DNA from: Roseisalinus antarcticus
GTDB lineage: Bacteria > Pseudomonadota > Alphaproteobacteria > Rhodobacterales > Rhodobacteraceae
Assembly: GCF_900172355.1 (NCBI RefSeq)
Contig: NZ_FWFZ01000035.1
Span: forward strand, 1-34,178
DNA: 34,178 nucleotides
Direction: 5' to 3'
Shown here piece after piece: positions 8,147 to 16,088 of the stretch. The notes below the pieces were generated by a model that had not been told where the DNA came from, ran no database searches, and worked only from the letters and a program-made list of their open reading frames with translations. Position numbers and translations under genes: made by a program. Each line of letters opens with the position of its first letter. The first letter of the stretch is position 1.

Positions 8147-9925
8147 TTATTGCGCCGGTTGCAGACCGTGGATGATCAGATTGAAGCTGTCGAACGGTGG
8201 GTAGGGCGCTGCGTAGGGATCTTCTGCAGACGGCCACCCGGTCCAGTAGGTCTGGTTGAAGGTGATGACGTGCAATTCCTCGAGCAGGTTAATCTCGGGC
8301 ATGTCGGCCATCACCATTTCGAGGGCCGCGACCGCATCCTTCATGTAGTCCGATTCAGGGTCGGTCGACGGCTCGATCGCCAGCATCCGGTCGATGATCG
8401 CATCGTATTCCGGATTGTTGTAGCGAGTTCCGGCGGGCAGATACGGCACCGGTTCGCCCTCGGGGCGGCCAAACTTGGAATGGTAGTGCTGAAGCGTGTC
8501 GAGTGGTTCGGAGATGCTGCCGCAATGCACGAAGATCATCGAATCGAACGTGCCGTTCAGCATGTCAGTCCGCCAGCTGTCGTCGAACGCGCCTTCGCGC
8601 GCCTGAAAACCGGCATCGCGCAGTTGCTGGGCCATCGGCGCCAGCAGCGGCTGAATGAACTCGGGTGCCCGCAACAGGATATCGAGCGGTTCGCCGTCCT
8701 TCGACCAGACGCCGCCGTCGTCGCGGGTGTAGCCCGCCGCCGCCATCCTTTCATCGACCAGATCCTGAGACTGGTTGTCGATGTTCATCGCGTCCAGCGA
8801 GGCCTGAAGCATGCCATCCGGTTGTAGCCAGACATCGGTCATGTAGCCCGAAAACGCCATCTCGGCAGGCGGCATCCCGCCCTCATAGGCAATAAGAGAC
8901 AGCATATCGCGGCTGAAAGCGTGGTTGATGGCCCAATGCAGGTCGGGGTCGTTCCACGGCTCGCGCCCATTGTTGAACTGCAAGGTATAGGTGCAGGCAT
9001 CCGGCGCGCCCCATGCGGGACCGTCGGCGTTCCAGCTGCGCAGGTTGGGGTTGAGCGCGCTTGCTGCCTCGAACGTGCCTTTCTGGATCTGGCGCCCGGC
9101 GTCGACCTGATCGGCGATCAACATCTGGCCCATCGAATCGTCACCCGAATGCGGTGTCAGGATGATACGTTCCGGCCCCGGCAGATCCTCGAACCCGGTC
9201 GCAGCCCCCCACCAGTCGTCGCGGCGGTCAAAGATCATCTGGTTGGGGCCGGTCCTCACCAGTGCGTAGGCACCGGTGCCCATCGGCAGGCCGCGTTCGG
9301 GGTCGTAGTTGATGAAATCGGCCAGATCCTCGCCCTCCCAGATGTGGCGGGGCAGGATCGGATAGAGGTCGTCGTGCGACAGCGCGATCTCGTTGGCGAC
9401 GAACCGGGGTGCGGGTTTGGTAAAAGTGATGACCACGGTCAGCGGATCGGGCGCCTCGACGGTGTCGATCCATTCTGCGTGGACCGCCGATCCCTGAATT
9501 TCCGGGCCCGCGTCGCGTAGCGCCTCGAGGGTGAATTTCACATCCTCCGAGGTGAACGGCATTCCGTCCGACCAGGTGACGCCGTCGCGCAGGTTGATCG
9601 TGGCCTGCATGAAATCGGCCGAATTCTCATAGCTGAGCGCCTGCCATGGCACGAGTTCGCCGGTATTCATATTGGTGTAAAACAGCGCCTCGTTGTAAGT
9701 CATATGGCCGATATTGCGTTCTTGGTCGACCGAAATCAGGTAGGGATTGAAGTTCTCGATGTTCGAGAATGACCCGGTCCTGTCGCCCCAGGGCGTCATG
9801 ACGAGCGTGCGTTCACGCGGCACTTGTGCGACGTCCTGCGCAAGCGCTGTCGTGCCCAGCAATGCGGCGGCCATGGTCATGAGACCATAGGTGCGCAACC
9901 GGCTAAGTGTGTTGTCCTTCGGCAT
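8147..9925 (-). CDS. periplasmic substrate-binding protein, peptide/nickel ABC class
   Basis: Secreted binding protein of 592 residues, family SBP_bac_5. The N-terminus is a signal peptide: positive residues, a hydrophobic TYGLMTMAAALLGTTALA, and probable cleavage after ALA before QDV. Typical segments follow: FNPYLISVDQERNIGHMTYNEALF, RDGVTWSDGMPFTSEDVKFTL and YDAIIDRML near the C-terminus. ATG 9925 is backed by a very strong GGAGGAGG. The open frame continues upstream through the dehydratase gene but is not coding there. It delivers substrate to the permeases downstream. Proteins of this class bind peptides, nickel or oligosaccharides; placement among sugar-acid enzymes favours a carbohydrate ligand. 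Confidence 0.92.
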   Translation of the reverse strand: MPKDNTLSRLRTYGLMTMAAALLGTTALAQDVAQVPRERTLVMTPWGDRTGSFSNIENFNPYLISVDQERNIGHMTYNEALFYTNMNTGELVPWQALSYENSADFMQATINLRDGVTWSDGMPFTSEDVKFTLEALRDAGPEIQGSAVHAEWIDTVEAPDPLTVVITFTKPAPRFVANEIALSHDDLYPILPRHIWEGEDLADFINYDPERGLPMGTGAYALVRTGPNQMIFDRRDDWWGAATGFEDLPGPERIILTPHSGDDSMGQMLIADQVDAGRQIQKGTFEAASALNPNLRSWNADGPAWGAPDACTYTLQFNNGREPWNDPDLHWAINHAFSRDMLSLIAYEGGMPPAEMAFSGYMTDVWLQPDGMLQASLDAMNIDNQSQDLVDERMAAAGYTRDDGGVWSKDGEPLDILLRAPEFIQPLLAPMAQQLRDAGFQAREGAFDDSWRTDMLNGTFDSMIFVHCGSISEPLDTLQHYHSKFGRPEGEPVPYLPAGTRYNNPEYDAIIDRMLAIEPSTDPESDYMKDAVAALEMVMADMPEINLLEELHVITFNQTYWTGWPSAEDPYAAPYPPFDSFNLIIHGLQPAQ

Positions 9926-9930
9926 TTGGT

Positions 9931-9940
9931 GTCCTCCTCC
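9931..9940 (-). promoter_or_regulatory. strong ribosome binding site of the binding-protein gene
   Basis: The minus strand reads GGAGGAGGAC six bases before ATG 9925, one of the best Shine-Dalgarno matches in the window. It fixes the start and fits the need for excess binding protein. Confidence 0.7.
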
Positions 9941-9964
9941 AAGATGTGGTGTCTTTGGTGATCC

Positions 9965-9986
9965 GCCGGGACTCTCCTCCCCCGGC
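9965..9986 (-). repeat. short hairpin between dehydratase and binding-protein genes
   Basis: GCCGGG (9965-9970) and CCCGGC (9981-9986) form a 6-bp stem with a 10-base loop in the 68-base gap behind the dehydratase stop. There is no T-run. It may be an mRNA processing or stability element, or chance. Confidence 0.3.
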
Positions 9987-9993
9987 AGTCGTA

Positions 9994-11178
9994 TCAGATC
10001 GTAATCTTGTCGAGCGTGTCGGGCGTGAAACCGTGGCCGAAACCGGGGGCATCGCTGGGGACGCAGTACCCGTCCTGCGGCACCGCCATGCCGGGGTATC
10101 CGGTGATGTTCTCCAGCGGCAGGCCGGGCGCGCCGCCGACGAAGTATTCGCCCCAGCGCATGTTGGGGTGCGCATAGGTCAGGTGCTGGCCGTAAGGCGA
10201 GTTCATCCCGGCATGAAGGATAACCTCGAGACCCGCCGCGTCCGCCATGTCGGCGATCCGGCGGCAGGCGGTCAGGCCGCCCGCCCAGTGGATGTCGGGC
10301 TGAAAGATGTCGAACACCCGGTCCCTGGCCCCGGCGAAGAAGGCATGGGGCGTATACCAGTGCTCGCCACCGGTCAGCGTCATCCACGGCAGGCGCTCGC
10401 GCAGCGCCTTGTGGGCGGGCAGGTCTTCGGGGATCAGACAATCCTCGATCCACTTGAGGTCGTAGGGGCGCAGCCGTTCGGCCAGCCGTACCGCGAATTC
10501 GACGTCGAAGGCCATCCAGCAATCGAGCATCAGCTCGACGTCGGGGCCGATCAGCTCGCGGGTCTTGGCGACCAGTTCTTCGTTGCCGCGCAGCCCGTCG
10601 CGCCCGTCCGCCGCTCCGTAGGGGCAGGCCAGTTTGGTGCCGGTAAATCCAAGTTCCATGTGCCAGTCGGTGTCGTTGCCGGTGGCGTAGCAATACTGAC
10701 GTTCGCGCGCCGGTCCGCCCGCCAGCTCATAGACCGGCATATTGAGAACGCGCCCTTTCAGATCCCACAGGGCAAGGTCGATTGCGCTGATCGCATAGGA
10801 CGCAAGTCCTGCGGGCGAATAGGGCGAAGAAATTCGCATCATCATGTCGAACAGGCGGTCTGTCGCCATCGGGTTTTCGCCCAGCAACAGCGGGCCGAGA
10901 TGGTCGTTGACGAGGCTGGTCGTCGCGGGGCCGAACACGCTCGTCCCGAACCCCCACGACCCGTCGTTCGCAGTCACCAGCACACCGACTGCATCGAATT
11001 TGCCGCGCCAGCTTTCGCGCAACGCACGGTATCGGGGATAGCGCGACATCGGGTTTGCCACCTCGGCAGCCACCTGCCAGGGCGCGCGGCGCGCTGTGCC
11101 ATTGTCGCCCCCTTCGGTCCATCCCGAACGGATGGTCAGGTTCTCGATGGGAAACGCTTCGATTTTGCTGATCTTCAT
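9994..11178 (-). CDS. enolase-superfamily sugar acid dehydratase (first copy)
   Basis: Mandelate racemase/muconate lactonizing-type dehydratase, 394 residues, resembling L-rhamnonate dehydratases. Likely metal ligands are Asp219 (LMLDCWMA), Glu245 (WIEDCLIPE) and Glu272 (GGEHWYT). His322 in LHAGMNSPYGQH is the probable barrel-end general acid/base. The expected reaction is loss of water from an aldonate to give a 2-keto-3-deoxy acid. The gene lies 54 bases behind the lactonase, which would make its substrate, and ahead of the transporter. A second, divergent copy sits at 13698-14894. The two share layout (HAGMN-PYGQH, IDLALWDLKG) but differ at a key metal position. Substrate could be L-rhamnonate, L-fuconate or a similar acid. 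Confidence 0.88.
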   Translation of the reverse strand: MKISKIEAFPIENLTIRSGWTEGGDNGTARRAPWQVAAEVANPMSRYPRYRALRESWRGKFDAVGVLVTANDGSWGFGTSVFGPATTSLVNDHLGPLLLGENPMATDRLFDMMMRISSPYSPAGLASYAISAIDLALWDLKGRVLNMPVYELAGGPARERQYCYATGNDTDWHMELGFTGTKLACPYGAADGRDGLRGNEELVAKTRELIGPDVELMLDCWMAFDVEFAVRLAERLRPYDLKWIEDCLIPEDLPAHKALRERLPWMTLTGGEHWYTPHAFFAGARDRVFDIFQPDIHWAGGLTACRRIADMADAAGLEVILHAGMNSPYGQHLTYAHPNMRWGEYFVGGAPGLPLENITGYPGMAVPQDGYCVPSDAPGFGHGFTPDTLDKITI

Positions 11179-11232
11179 GCCGGAGGCGTCCTGTTTTTGC
11201 GGTGCAGGGGGCGGAGTGTCGTCACTGGGCGA

Positions 11233-12120
11233 TCATAGCCGGTAGACCTCGCGCGCCGTCCCATGAAACAGGCGGTCGCGTTCGGTGGATGTCATGGCGG
11301 CGGTGATGTCGTCGAATGCCTGCCAGATGCGGGCGTATCCCGCGTGCTGCCCGTCGACCGGAAAGTTCGAGGCGAACATCGACCTGTCGGGCCCGAAAGC
11401 GTCGAGCACCTCGTAGACGATGGGGCGGATCGCTTCCGTGGTCCAGCCCGCATCGCGCATCCCCAAACCGCTGATCTTGATCGTGACGTTTGGATTTGCC
11501 GCCAGCAGGCGTAGCCCGGCCTTCCATGTGGCCCAGCCCTCGGGCGTCCGGTCTGACCAGAGCCCTGCGTGGTTCACAACGATCGGGGTCTGTGGACAGG
11601 TGGCCGACACTTTCGCGCCACGCACCATCTGGTGCCCGAGAATCTGCATGTCGAACGACAGGTCGCGCTGGCCCAGAATGCGCAGGCCGTCCTCGAACCC
11701 GTCGGCGTTCAGTATATCGCGGGTGGCCAGCGCGAATGCCGGATTGGGGTGGATGTTCGCCACCTGTCTGATGCCGCGAAACGACGGATGCGCGGCAAGG
11801 CCATCGAGAATCGGCTCGAAGCCGTTCGACAGCAGATCGGCGTGGCCAACTAGACCGATGGGGAAAGGTGCGGTTGCGGCGATTGCCGAGACCGTTGCCG
11901 CCTCGCGCAGCGGATCGTCCGGCAGCGCCTCGACATGCACGACGCCGACGATGTTCGGCCCGCCCGCCGCATCGGCAATAAGGTCGTCCAGCAAATAGTC
12001 GGTGCCGAAAGGCTCTCCCGGCATCCGGTCAGCGAACCGAGAATAGATCCCGGTCGACAGGTTCACGAGGTGAAGGTGCGGGTCGATGATCGACAGGGCG
12101 CGGAGGGAGGTTTCAGTCAA
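11233..12120 (-). CDS. amidohydrolase family 2 protein, probable sugar lactonase
   Basis: TIM-barrel metal-dependent hydrolase of 295 residues (Amidohydro_2), like L-fuconolactonase and L-rhamnono-lactonase. Motifs are IDPHLHL (metal-binding DxHxH-like) near the start, IVVNHAG mid-protein and MFASNFPVD near the C-terminus, which holds the catalytic Asp. The start is a TTG at 12120 that overlaps the end of the mutarotase gene by eight bases. GAGGAGG, lying inside the mutarotase 3' end about eight bases before it, supports this start. It would open the lactone made by the dehydrogenase to the aldonate used by the dehydratase. Pathway placement is inferred. Confidence 0.85.
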   Translation of the reverse strand: MTETSLRALSIIDPHLHLVNLSTGIYSRFADRMPGEPFGTDYLLDDLIADAAGGPNIVGVVHVEALPDDPLREAATVSAIAATAPFPIGLVGHADLLSNGFEPILDGLAAHPSFRGIRQVANIHPNPAFALATRDILNADGFEDGLRILGQRDLSFDMQILGHQMVRGAKVSATCPQTPIVVNHAGLWSDRTPEGWATWKAGLRLLAANPNVTIKISGLGMRDAGWTTEAIRPIVYEVLDAFGPDRSMFASNFPVDGQHAGYARIWQAFDDITAAMTSTERDRLFHGTAREVYRL

Positions 12121-12427
12121 TGTGGAACACCTCCTCTACAGTCTCGGAGACCGGGCGGTTGTCAGGATGGGTTTGCATGTGCGGCGCCATCCATTCGTGC
12201 CAGCGCAGCCGGATGTCGTCGCGCGGTCGTACGGGGCGGGGCGGCCCCTCGTGCTCATAATAGGCGAAAAGCGTCAGGCCGTAGCGAAAAATTGAATAGT
12301 TGCGAATCCCATCGGCGCGGATCGCCTCGGCCAGTTCCGGCCAGATGTCGTCGTGCTTGCGCCGGTAAGCCTCTTCATGTCCGGATTTTAGGTGCATGAC
12401 CCATGAAACGCGGGTGAGATCAGCCAT
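12113..12427 (-). CDS. L-rhamnose mutarotase family protein (RhaM-like)
   Basis: Small ferredoxin-fold protein of 104 residues, the usual length for the RhaM family. Family sequence includes VMHLKSGHEEAYRRKHDDIWPEL, where the conserved His and Tyr lie, plus NYSIFRYG, LFAYYE and RWHEWMAPHM. It should interconvert alpha and beta anomers of a deoxysugar such as L-rhamnose or L-fucose. ATG 12427 is preferred because GGAG lies five bases before it; GTG 12433 and TTG 12430 are in frame but too close to that site. It is the first gene of the ten-gene operon and supports a sugar, not a peptide, as the imported nutrient. Confidence 0.88.
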   Translation of the reverse strand: MADLTRVSWVMHLKSGHEEAYRRKHDDIWPELAEAIRADGIRNYSIFRYGLTLFAYYEHEGPPRPVRPRDDIRLRWHEWMAPHMQTHPDNRPVSETVEEVFHID

Positions 12428-12560
12428 CAACACTCCGCATTGATACGTCGGAGATGTCGGGCGACACTTCGATATCCGGCATTCCCAACTCCTCCTCTAT
12501 AACAGCCAAAATTCTAGATTTTTCAGTGGGTCGAAGCACGCAATTAAGAATTTCTACCTG

Positions 12561-12589
12561 ACGTTAGACGCAGTGCTGAAACCGGTCAA
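12561..12589 (-). promoter_or_regulatory. candidate promoter of the ten-gene catabolic operon
   Basis: The minus strand shows TTGACC (12589-12584), a 17-base spacer, then TAACGT (12566-12561). The -35 is good, the -10 poor. It lies about 135 bases before the mutarotase start and 15 bases downstream of the palindrome at 12605-12620, the arrangement expected for a regulated promoter. Confidence 0.35.
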
Positions 12590-12604
12590 TAAGTTTGAAC
12601 TTTA

Positions 12605-12620
12605 GTTTACATATGTGAAC
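12605..12620. promoter_or_regulatory. palindromic operator candidate for the IclR-type regulator
   Basis: GTTTACATATGTGAAC is a 16-base palindrome with seven of eight base pairs matching. It stands in the 230-base gap between the IclR-type gene and the mutarotase gene, about 26 bases upstream (centre to hexamer) of a candidate -35. A related sequence occurs at 15931-15946 before the second operon (12 of 16 bases identical in one orientation). Confidence 0.5.
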
Positions 12621-12657
12621 CTCCGATTTGGAAACTCGGTGACGACCGGACCAACGG

Positions 12658-13542
12658 TTAGGGTCGCCCCGACCAGTGCAAGACGTAGCGACCCGAGCCG
12701 ATGAGCAGATCAATCGCCGCTTTCGCCATTTCTTGCTGCGTCAGTTCGGCCAGCATCCTGTCGACAGTGGTCACGCCGCACCGCCTGCTCAGTGCCAGCG
12801 AGGCTGCGCACAGTTGACTGAGGATATCTACCATACCTACCTGGTCCGCGCGCGAGGTCGGGACGCTGACGCTCATCGCGGAACTTGCCGCGCCGTCGCC
12901 GTCGAAAACCGGCACCGAGAGGCAGAATACGCCGGGTGTATACTCTTCGTTGTCGATGGCGAAGCCGCGTACCCGGCTTATCGCGAGTTCTTCGATGAGG
13001 GCATCGACCGTCGGCATCGTGTTGGCGGTGTAACATTCGAGCGCGCCGGTGCCGAAGCGCGCCTTCACCTCGGCATCCGGCAAGTGCGCAAGCAGCGCCT
13101 TGCCGACGCCGGTTGCGTGTGCAGACAGGCGGCGGCCCACGTCCGAGATCAGCCGCAGGGGATGGGTGCTGTCGACCTTCGCGAGGTAGACGTTTTCGGT
13201 TCCGACGAGGGTTGCGAGCTGGGCCGTTTCGTTCACTTTGGCGACGATGGATTCCAGCACCGCTCGCGCCTCGCGAACCATGGAATGGTTGCGCTGGTAG
13301 GCCTGCCCGGTCTCCCACGACCGCAGCCCCAACACGTAGGTCCGGGAAATCGGGCGAAGTTCGGCGTAGCCGCGGGTGACCAACACGTCGAGCAGGCCGT
13401 GCAGGCTACTCTTGGGGATGTGCAGGTCTTTGGATAACACTTTAAATGTGACGCCGTTGGGCTGGCCGCCGATGTATTCAAGCAGATCGAGGATCCGTTC
13501 GGCGGATTTGACCGACCGCGTGCCAGCGTCGTATGTCGTCAT
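12658..13542 (-). CDS. IclR-family transcriptional regulator
   Basis: DNA-binding regulator of 294 residues with an N-terminal winged helix (SVKSAERILDLLEYI through LSKDLHIPKSSLHGLLDVLVTRGYAEL, about residues 9-61). The C-terminal effector domain has VDSTHPLRLISDVGRRLSAHATGVGKALLAHL and RGFAIDNEEYTPGVFCLSVPVFD, both typical of IclR proteins. ATG 13542 is used because GGAGG lies seven bases before it; a further in-frame start at 13578 lacks one. It sits between two catabolic operons transcribed the same way, so it most likely controls both. Whether it represses or activates cannot be read from sequence. The effector is probably the sugar or a pathway intermediate. Confidence 0.9.
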   Translation of the reverse strand: MTTYDAGTRSVKSAERILDLLEYIGGQPNGVTFKVLSKDLHIPKSSLHGLLDVLVTRGYAELRPISRTYVLGLRSWETGQAYQRNHSMVREARAVLESIVAKVNETAQLATLVGTENVYLAKVDSTHPLRLISDVGRRLSAHATGVGKALLAHLPDAEVKARFGTGALECYTANTMPTVDALIEELAISRVRGFAIDNEEYTPGVFCLSVPVFDGDGAASSAMSVSVPTSRADQVGMVDILSQLCAASLALSRRCGVTTVDRMLAELTQQEMAKAAIDLLIGSGRYVLHWSGRP

Positions 13543-13561
13543 ACCTAGGCCTCCGATCCTT

Positions 13562-13589
13562 AGTATTGTTTTCCGCACACTTGACGCAA
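13562..13589 (-). promoter_or_regulatory. candidate promoter of the IclR-type gene
   Basis: The minus strand has TTGCGT (13589-13584), a 16-base spacer and AATACT (13567-13562), 20 bases before the IclR start. It lies in the 155-base gap behind the second dehydratase gene. A weak match, with no palindrome nearby that resembles the two operator candidates. Confidence 0.3.
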
Positions 13590-13697
13590 ACCCGGCCCCT
13601 GAAACGTCGATGCCGGTTTTTTTGGATTGTCAGGACACGAAACCTCCGGACCAAGATCAAGGGGCCGCGAGAGGCAGCCCCGGTTCCGCCACAGCGG

Positions 13698-14894
13698 TCA
13701 ATAGAACGAATCGCGCGTGCCCCTTGGCTGTGCCGACCAGTCGGTGATCCAATCCTCCTTGACCTCGATGCCAAAGCCCGGTGCGTCCGACACCTCGAGA
13801 AACCCGGATTTCGGCACTGCGGAGCCGGGGACGAGATCCGCGTATTCGAGCGGCACCCCGACATCCGAAGAAATGTGGTATTCGCCCAGCGGGCAATTCA
13901 CCAGTGCGGCAACGGCGTGTTGTCCATAGGGCGTGTTCATGCCCGCATGCGGCACGCACTTGATGCCGTGCGCCTCGGCAAGAGCGTTTATCTTGACCAG
14001 TTCACTCAGGCCGCCGCACCACTGGATATCGGGTTGCACGATATCGACGGACCCGTCGCGCAGCATGTCGAGGAACGGATAGCGGGTATGATGGTCCTCG
14101 CCGGTTGCGATCGCCATGGCAGGCACAGCCCGCTTAATCGCCGCGAGGCCGCGGATATTCTCGGGGATCAGCGGTTCTTCCATCCAGCGAAAGTTGTAGC
14201 GTTTCAGAAGTTCTGCGACCCGGACCGCGAATTCGGTGTCGAAGGCCATCACCGGGTTCAGCATCAGATCGATCCTCGGCCCGACCAGTTCGCGCGCCGC
14301 CGCCACCTGATCCTCGAGGATATGCAGCCCGTCGAGGCCCTGGTTCCAGTGGATCTGATTGGGCAGCTTGATTGAGGTGAATCCAAGCTCGAGCGCCCAC
14401 TCGACGTCATTGGTCGTTGCATAGAGCGGAATTTTCGTGCGGCTCGGCCCGCCGAGCAGGCGGCAGACGGGCTGGTCCAGAAGTTTGCCCTTGAGGTCCC
14501 AAAGCGCGAGGTCGATGCCGCTGATCGCGACGGCAGCATGGCCGAACGTACCGTAGCGGCGCGACGCCTCCCACATCAGACCGTTGAGAAATTCGGTCGC
14601 CATCGCGTCGCGCCCGACGAGCAGTTCGGCGTATTCCGACTTAACCAATTCGGCCACCGGCGCGCCGAAGCTGCACCGGCCCAGTCCGAAAGTCCCATCT
14701 TCCACCGTGACCTTTACCCAGACCTCGCGGCCCCGAAACCCCGGCGTCTTGCCCGGAAGGGTCGGGGGATAATCCTCGAACCGGTTCATCGGCAGGCCGC
14801 GCGGCAGGTAATTGTGCCAGTTGTCCTTGGTACCTTTCGGTGCCGTGCGTTTTGCGAAGACAACGTTGACGGGCCTGACATCGGTGATCTTCAT
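13698..14894 (-). CDS. enolase-superfamily dehydratase-like protein (second copy, Asn at a metal position)
   Basis: Mandelate racemase-type protein of 398 residues, with GIDLALWDLKGKLL, WMEEPLIPE (Glu239), ATGEDHH (Glu266) and HAGMNTPYGQH (His316). The position matching metal ligand Asp219 of the first copy is Asn213 here (LMLNPVMAFD; codon AAC). That is unusual for the superfamily and may weaken or alter metal binding. ATG 14894 overlaps the aldolase stop (ATGA); the open frame upstream of it is not family sequence. Being coupled to an aldolase, it probably acts on a sugar acid related to that of the first copy. It could be a dehydratase with changed chemistry, an epimerase, or a protein with reduced activity. 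Confidence 0.82.
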   Translation of the reverse strand: MKITDVRPVNVVFAKRTAPKGTKDNWHNYLPRGLPMNRFEDYPPTLPGKTPGFRGREVWVKVTVEDGTFGLGRCSFGAPVAELVKSEYAELLVGRDAMATEFLNGLMWEASRRYGTFGHAAVAISGIDLALWDLKGKLLDQPVCRLLGGPSRTKIPLYATTNDVEWALELGFTSIKLPNQIHWNQGLDGLHILEDQVAAARELVGPRIDLMLNPVMAFDTEFAVRVAELLKRYNFRWMEEPLIPENIRGLAAIKRAVPAMAIATGEDHHTRYPFLDMLRDGSVDIVQPDIQWCGGLSELVKINALAEAHGIKCVPHAGMNTPYGQHAVAALVNCPLGEYHISSDVGVPLEYADLVPGSAVPKSGFLEVSDAPGFGIEVKEDWITDWSAQPRGTRDSFY

Positions 14895-15862
14895 CGGGAT
14901 GCGTCTCCTAGGTTCAGAAGCGGGCGGAGGGCGGCACCCATCCGGTCGTGTCGCGCGGCGGTGCGCACGAAGAGGGCCACCAGTTCGTCCAGATACCGTG
15001 CTTCCGGCACGACGGCGGGAGGCCGAAGGCCCGCCTGTTCGATCAGGCCGGCCCGCAGAAAGAGCTGTTTTTGCAAAAGAGCATACCATTCGTTGCCATC
15101 GACCGCCGTAAGCAGCGGCAACAGATGTTCGAACAGCGCGGTGGCGGCGGTGCGGTCGGTGGCGTGCAGGTCCTGCACCGCCCCGAAGACATCGATATAG
15201 GCCGGGCCGACCATTGTGCCGATGGCGCCCGCGTCCAGTTCCCCCAGAAACCGACGCCCGCCGGCACCACCATACAGGACGGTACGTCCGTCGTCCGGCA
15301 AACGCTGCAACAGGTCTGCCATCTTCAGCGGCGGTATCGGATCCTCGACCTTGATCGCGTTCGGTTTTGACAGGGCCGCTGTTAATGCGACCAACGTGTC
15401 GGGGGCCATCGCGATACCAGAGGCACGCGGTGCGTCCTGAATGACGACGGGAAGCGACGATTCCGCCTCGAGCGTGCCGAAATATTCGACTAGGTGAGCG
15501 CGGTTGCCGCCGCTGGATTTCGGCGGCATCGCCATGATCGCGGTCGCCCCCGCGCCGGCCGCGGCCTTCGCGAGTTCGACCGAACAGATTAGAGCTTCAT
15601 GGTCGACCCCGGCCAGCAGAAGCGGCGTGGAGTTGACCTGTGCGATCCGTTCCACGATCTCGCGGCGCTCACGGTCGAGCAGTTTGTACCCTTCGCTCGC
15701 CAACCCGTGCACCGCAAGACCGGACGCCCCTTGTTCGATCGCAAGCTCGGCAGTTCGGGCCATGCCGTTCAGGTCGACTGACCAGTCTTGGCGAAAGGGC
15801 GTCATCAACATGGCGACGGCGCCGGGCGGAAAGATATCAAAGTTTCTAGGGGTGCTGTGCAT
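14891..15862 (-). CDS. DapA/NAL-family aldolase or dehydratase
   Basis: TIM-barrel Schiff-base lyase of 323 residues in the dihydrodipicolinate synthase / N-acetylneuraminate lyase family. Family marks are AMLMTPF near the start, GLASEGYKLLDRERREIVE where family members have GTTGE, and Lys171 in AIKVED as the probable Schiff-base lysine. Tyr of the usual YNVP motif is replaced by Gln142 (VIQDAPRASG), so it is unlikely to be a true DapA. Inferred role: cleavage of a 2-keto-3-deoxy acid to pyruvate and an aldehyde, the last pathway step. ATG 15862 is the only start covering the whole fold. It leads a two-gene operon with the second dehydratase. Confidence 0.85.
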   Translation of the reverse strand: MHSTPRNFDIFPPGAVAMLMTPFRQDWSVDLNGMARTAELAIEQGASGLAVHGLASEGYKLLDRERREIVERIAQVNSTPLLLAGVDHEALICSVELAKAAAGAGATAIMAMPPKSSGGNRAHLVEYFGTLEAESSLPVVIQDAPRASGIAMAPDTLVALTAALSKPNAIKVEDPIPPLKMADLLQRLPDDGRTVLYGGAGGRRFLGELDAGAIGTMVGPAYIDVFGAVQDLHATDRTAATALFEHLLPLLTAVDGNEWYALLQKQLFLRAGLIEQAGLRPPAVVPEARYLDELVALFVRTAARHDRMGAALRPLLNLGDASR

Positions 15863-15910
15863 GTCGGGCGGTGCTCTTCGACTGATGGAAGGGGTCGATA
15901 GTCCAAGTCT

Positions 15911-15946
15911 GTGAACTAGGTAACACCCTTGTGAACATCCGTAAAC
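15911..15946. promoter_or_regulatory. operator candidate with paired GTGAAC half-sites
   Basis: GTGAAC occurs at 15911-15916 and 15931-15936, exactly 20 bases apart, 49-84 bases before the aldolase start. The second copy is part of GTGAACATCCGTAAAC, whose reverse complement matches the palindrome at 12605-12620 at 12 of 16 positions. This supports one regulator acting on both operons. Confidence 0.45.
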
Positions 15947-16034
15947 ATTCTGGACGGTTGGGGGCTTTGGGCTTCTAGAGATGCCGCTAGATCTGTAGGC
16001 GCTTTGCCCCTAGCCTTGAGGCAAGGCGGCCGAC

Positions 16035-16059
16035 TGGAGTTCCCCCGGTTTCGTGGACA
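16035..16059 (+). repeat. left terminal inverted repeat of the IS3 element
   Basis: Starts TGGAGTTCCCCCGGTTT and matches the right end at 24 of 25 positions. Confidence 0.92.
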
Positions 16060-16088
16060 CATTTTGGCTTTCATAGGAAGGTGTCCAC

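Noticed and set aside
9907-11238. 443-codon open frame on the plus strand
   Set aside because: Shadow of the dehydratase gene on the other strand; composition is Arg/His/Gly-rich without domains.
15911-15926. Second full palindromic operator
   Set aside because: Only the outer three bases pair; treated as a single half-site next to the 15931-15946 site.
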